Part shown: one piece after another, positions 56,501-62,500 of the stretch
Position numbering within the stretch: position 1 is the stretch's first letter
How the letters are laid out: the number at the start of each line of letters is the position of its first letter
Origin: Roseateles sp. YR242
GTDB lineage: Bacteria; Pseudomonadota; Gammaproteobacteria; Burkholderiales; Burkholderiaceae_C
DNA: 64,000 nt
Assembly: GCF_900109745.1 (NCBI RefSeq)
Contig: NZ_FOAV01000014.1
Coordinates: forward strand, 79,626 to 143,625
Direction: 5' to 3'
The notes under the pieces: model-generated
The model's database searches: none
What the model saw: the letters and a program-made list of their open reading frames with translations, nothing else
Told to the model about the DNA's origin: nothing
Program-made: the position numbers and the translations under genes

Positions 56501-59500
56501 TCCACCACCCGCTGGGCCGCGAAACCCGCGGTGCCGGGTGACCTGCCGCCGGCCACGCCGGGCGTGGGCCAGACCAACTCGTTCACCTACGACACGGCCG
56601 GCCATGTGCTGACCAGCACCGATGCGCTGAACCAGACGGAGTCCTACACGTACAACGCCTTCGGCGACAAGACCAGCTTCACCAACAAGAAGGGCAGCAC
56701 CTGGAACTACGGGTATGACGCGGCCGGACGGATGGTGAGCGAACTGGGGCCCGCCGTCACGCTGACGACGGTGACCCGCGACGCCAAGGGCAACCTGGTG
56801 GAGGGCACCACCAACACCCAGCGCATCGAAACGCGCCTGGAATATGACGCGCTGGGCAACCTGACGAAGCGCATCGAGGCGGTGGGCCGACCGGAAGAGC
56901 GGTCCACGTCCTACTGGTACGACTTGCTGGGTCGTCAGGTCGGCGTGATCTACCCTGCCGCCAGCGTCTACGCGGAAGACCAGAGTGCCGCGCTGACCAA
57001 CGGCGCCAACGGCGTGGCCGCCCGCGCCGAACAGCAGCGTCAGCTCTCCAGCTACACCGACTACGACGTTTTTGGCAACGCCATCATGAACGTCGATGTG
57101 GCTGGCAATGTCAGCTACAAGTTCTACGACAAGGGCAATCACGTCGTCTATGACGTGGACGCGATGGGTCAGGTGACCCAGTACACCCGCGACGGCTTTG
57201 GTGATGCGGTCGAGATCACGCGTTACGCGACGGCGCTGACTCGACAGCAGCTCGACAATGGACCCGCCGTCCGACCCTCTGCGCCCCAGATTGCCGCCAT
57301 CATCGCGGGCTCGCTGAGCCAGGGTGATTCCCGCACCGTCCTGACGGAGTACGACCAGCTCGGCCGTGCCGTCACGGTGCGCGAGCCCACCGTCTTCACG
57401 GTGGACCCGACGACCGGCGCAGCCGGTCAGACCGGCAAAACCACCCGGAACGCCTACGACAGCTTCGGCGCATTGGTGCTCACGCGTTCGCTGTTGTCGG
57501 GCAGCGAGGCCAATGGCACCTGGGCGGATACCTACCAGTACTTCGACGTGCTGGGCCGGCTGGTCGACAAGGTGGATGCGATGGGGTATCGCTCCACCAG
57601 CAGCTTTGACGCTTTTGGCAACGTTGCCAGCACCACGGAATACGCCACGGCGTTGACCGCCGGCAGCTGGAGCCTGGGCAGTGCCGGCACGGCCGCCACG
57701 AGCCAGGACGATCGTCGTGTTGAATACACCTACGACCAACTGAACCGCAAGACCAGCGAGACCCGCAAGAGCGTCGTCTGGAGTACCGCGGTGGAGGCCC
57801 TGAGCGGGCAGAGCCACCGTGGTGACCAGAAGACCACGTACGGCTACGACGCGGTTGGCAACCTGACCGTCACGACGGACGCGCTGGGTGGCAGCACGTA
57901 CAGCTACTACGACGCCCTGGGGCGTGTGACTGCCGTGGCGGCACCCAGCCGCGCAACCGCGACGGGCAGTGCCGCTGTCTTGACGCCGCTGACGCTGTAC
58001 CGCCGCGATGCCTATGGGAACGTGGTGGTCACGGTGGAGCTGGCCAATGGCGGCCGTGGCACCGTTGCGGAATTCAAGGGCGTGTCGAATGGCGTGCAAC
58101 TTGCCGGCCTGGTGGGCGACTTCAGCACGGTGGACCGCCAGTCCTTCGCGGCCTACGACCTGTATGGTCACGTTACCCAGAGCACGGACGCACAGCGTCA
58201 CAGCGTATTCAATTCGTACAACGCAAGCGGCCTGATCGCCAAGACCTGGCAAGGAGTGACCTCTGGCGCAGCGCTGGTGGAAAACGGCACGGACGCTTCC
58301 GGTGCGCCGCTCGAGACGCTGGTGGAAGACAGCACGGTCTTCAAGCTGTATGAATACGATGCGCTGGGTGAGCTGATCCATACCTATGACCCGGGTCCGG
58401 CCAATGCCCTGGTTGACTCTGGCAAGCCGGCTGTGACAGGCGCGGTGTATGACCAGACCATCACGAAGTCCGCTGGCGCCCTTCTGAACGACAACTTCTA
58501 TTCCAACGCCAACGCGGTGAGCGTCAGCTGGGTAGGGCTGACGGATCCGGCCCTTGGTAGCGTGCGGGTCGAGCTGGACTTCATGACCACGGACGAGGGC
58601 GGATTTGCCCCCCTCCAGAAGACGCAAACGCAGGAATTCGCAGCGGGTGACGCCAACCGCACCGTGACGATGGAATGGTGGGACGACGATGCCGGCTCGC
58701 CCCATGGCATTTCGTCCGTGCGGAATGTTCGTGTGCAGCAGCGCATCAACGGGGTGTGGACCACCGTCTGGAATTCGGCCACTGCCGGCACCACGAATGT
58801 GCCGGCCACTGGCTACAGCACCAAGGCGGCGCCTGCCAGCTTGGTGCGGACCGACCTGAACTACAACGCCTACGGCGAACTGACCAGCAAGGGGTTGGAC
58901 GGCGGCGCCCAGGAGTACTTCGACTACGACGCCGCGGGCCGACTGTGGCGTACCAATTCCGGCGACGGGGTGGACAAGATCTATCTGTACGACCAGATGG
59001 GGCGCGTGGTGTCCGAGCTGCGTAGCAATGGGTCTGGCGGTCAGAACGTGGACCTGAAGACGGTGACCTCCGCGGAGGAAGCCGCTCGACTGGGTGCCTC
59101 CGTGCGTCGCTCGGATACGGTGTACGACATCTTGGGGCGAGTCATTGAAACCCGCGGCGCCGATCGCGCCGAGACCGCCACGATGGCCACCGGCAAGAAC
59201 GAGCAGGTTTCTGCCGCTGTTGTCAGCAGTTCGGCACCGGACGGCACCACGGAGTCGGTGGTGAGCTACTGGGTCGGCAGCAACGTCGTTGCAGTGAACT
59301 GGCCGGACTTGAGTCATCTGGGCTCCGGTGACATCAAGGTTGAGGTGGACTATCTAACCACCGCGGCCTCGATCAACCAGTGGACCACGCCCGTGGAAGC
59401 GCGCTCGTATGCAGCCGTGTTCACGGCGGAGCAGGCCGCCACCGGCGTGACCTTGTCCTGGCCGAGTGAAGGCCCCGCTTCGGAACCGGATCAGCACGAC

Positions 59501-62500
59501 GGCGCCACCATCCCGCTCCTCTATGCAGGCGGTCTCGCCAGCGTCAATGCGGTACGTGTGTACAAGCGCGACCCGGAGGGTAACTGGCAGCTGCTGCACG
59601 CCGGCTCGTCGGAGAGCGCCTCCAAGGTGATGGACGTGGCGTTGCCCACAGAGTCCAACCTCACCACCAAGCTGGAAGTGCGTGCCGCAGGCTCGTCGGA
59701 CGAGTGGGTGACCTTCCCGCAGGATCCGGTGCGTTTCACGCAGGCGCTGCGTTACAACCTGGACGTGCTGGGTGGTGGTACTTACGAATACCGCCTGACC
59801 ACCAGCGTGGCGGGCTCGACGCCGGTGGTGGTCAATTCCGGCATCATCCATCCGGACGGTTCCACCGAAACCTACTACGTGGGCGGCGACAGCTCCACCC
59901 GCCCGACCATCCACCAGACCCTGGACCGTTGGGGCAATGTGCTGAGCGTGACGGACGCACGCACCACCGAGTGGGTGACCACCTATCAGTACAACGCTGA
60001 CAACCAGGTCATCGCCGAACAGAAGCCGTCGTCCCAGACGATGGTGAACGGGTCGGCAGTGACCGTGGAAGGTGGCAAGACCCAGGTCTACTACGACGCA
60101 CTAGGCCGCCAGGCGGCGGTACGCGACGCCAACGGCAACCTCAACAGCCAGGTCTACGACGCGGCCGGCAATGTGATCGAGGAGCACCATGCTGACGGCG
60201 GCATCGTGACCAACACGTATGACGTGTTTGGCAACAAGGTGCGCACGGTCAATGCGGAAGGCAATCGTGACCTGACCAACCCGATGGACCCGGTGGCAGC
60301 GGAAGCCGCCCGACGCAAGAACACCACCGAGTTTGTCTACGACAAGATGAACCGGCTGGTGGAGACCCGGCACGCGGAAGTGCAGGTCACGCAGGTGTCC
60401 GAGAACAGTGACCCGAGCGCCCGCATGCAGGTGGTCTCCACGATCTCGACGCTGACCGATCGCAACGTGTACGACCAGGCAGGCCGCCGCATCTCGCAGA
60501 CCACCGGCATTTCGTCGGTGGGGGCGGGCGAGACGATGACCTACAAGTACGACCTGGCCGGCCGTGTGATCGAGACCACGCAGCCGGGCGGTGATCAATT
60601 CAAGATCCGCACTGTCTATGACAAGCAGGGCCACAAGATCGCCGAGGTGGACCAGAACGGCAATGCCTCCACCTGGACCTACGACTACTTCGGCAAGCTC
60701 CAGGCCCGCACGGACCTGGGTGGCGCGACGTTCACCTTCACATACGACAACGCCGGCCAACTGACGCAATCCACCAATACTCGCTTCAACAGTGGCCTGC
60801 AGCCTCAGCTGATCAACACCTACAACGCGGCGGGTGACCTCAAGAGCACGGTAGACAGCTCGCTGAACCAGACCACGGAGTACTGGTACGACCTGGCGGG
60901 CCGCCATGTGCGCGAGAAAACGACCCAGGGCAGCACGGTGTATCAGGACAACTTGATGGCCTACGACGAAGTGGGTCGCCTGCGCCATGTCAATGACGGG
61001 CGCATGAGCATCGACATCACGTACGACGCTGCGGGCAACCGTACCAACGTCAAGACCCACGTGAACGTGCCGTCGAAGGATGACCCGACGCAGGACGTGC
61101 CGAAGGACAGCGACCTGTACTTCACCTACGACTCCATGAACCGCCAGACGGGGGTGGAGCTGGCGCGCAGCGTGAGTGACACCGGCGTGGTCTCCTACGA
61201 CTATGTCCGTGAGATCGACAAGAACGGCCAGATCGTGGCGGGCACGTCGGGTCACAAGATCACTTATGACCTGAACGGCAACCGTATCCGGGACCAATAC
61301 CTGGGCACCAAGGTCAAGTGGGTGCCGGGAATCAAGTTGGGGGATACCGAGTTCCTCGGCCACTATGAGGTCGACAAGGATCCCGCGAACTCCGAGGTGA
61401 CGGAGGTCTACGAATACGACGCGCTGAACCGGCTGCTGACGACCACGCGGGACGACGTGCAGATCGACCAGCGTCAGTACGACGCCGTGGGCCGTGTGGT
61501 GACCACTGGCCCGGTAAACCTGCCGACGGACTATGCGGAGGCCATCAACAGCGGCATCGAGTCGGGGCAGACGATTGGGCTGGAGTACCGGATCAACCGC
61601 TACGACAACAATGGCCGCCTGGCGCATCAGCAGATCTTCAACGCGGATCAGTCGAAGTTCCTGACCGACCTGAAGTACAAGCGTTATGACGATGCGGGCA
61701 ATCTGCAGGCTTACACCCTGGAGACCAAGGGTGAGTACACCAACACCTACACCTACACGCATGCCAAGTACGACGGCTACAAGGAAGCCGTCATCAGTGG
61801 CACCAGCACCAAGTTCGACCCGGGCCAGACGACCAACGTCTATGACATCAATGGCAATTTGATCCGTGTTGACGACAAGACCAAGGACGAGAACGACCGC
61901 GAGCTTGTGAACGACCTGACGGGGCACGCACTGTTTGTGATGCAGGGCACGGCCGTGCAGCGCCAGGTGGTGGTGAACGGGGAGGTGCTGGGCCGCTACG
62001 GCGTGGGTATTGATGCCTCCAACCCGCGGGACAAGGACGGCAACCCGGTGTTCACGGAACTGGCGGACTTCAACTTCGGGTACCAGCCCATCACGGGCAA
62101 CTACCCGACGGCGTCGGTGGGGACCTATCAGGTCAAGGCGGGGGACACCTTGCGCAGCATTGCGCAGCAGTCCTACGGCGACGAAGGCTTCTGGTACCGC
62201 ATTGCGGAGACCAATGGCCTGAGTGGCGACCGTGACCTGCGCGTGGGCCAGACCATCAACATCCCGAGTGTGGTGGGTACGGTTCGCAACAATGCGAGCA
62301 CCTACAAGCCGTACGACCCGAGCAAGATCACGGGCGACACGATGCCCAACATGCCGTCGCCCAACAGTGGTGGTGGGTGCGGTGGCATTGGGATGCTGCT
62401 GGTGGTGGTGGTGGCTGTGGTGGTGACGGTGTTTACGGCTGGGGCGGCAGCCATGGCTATGGCGGGCACCTTGTCAGCAGCCACCAGCGCCGGGGCCATC

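Noticed and set aside
47207..61927. Very long minus-strand frames opposite the giant RHS gene (for example 51845-55393 and 55397-59317).
   Set aside because: They lack protein family motifs and read as Val/Gly/Arg-rich antisense text. The plus strand has clear YD and RTX repeats over the same span.
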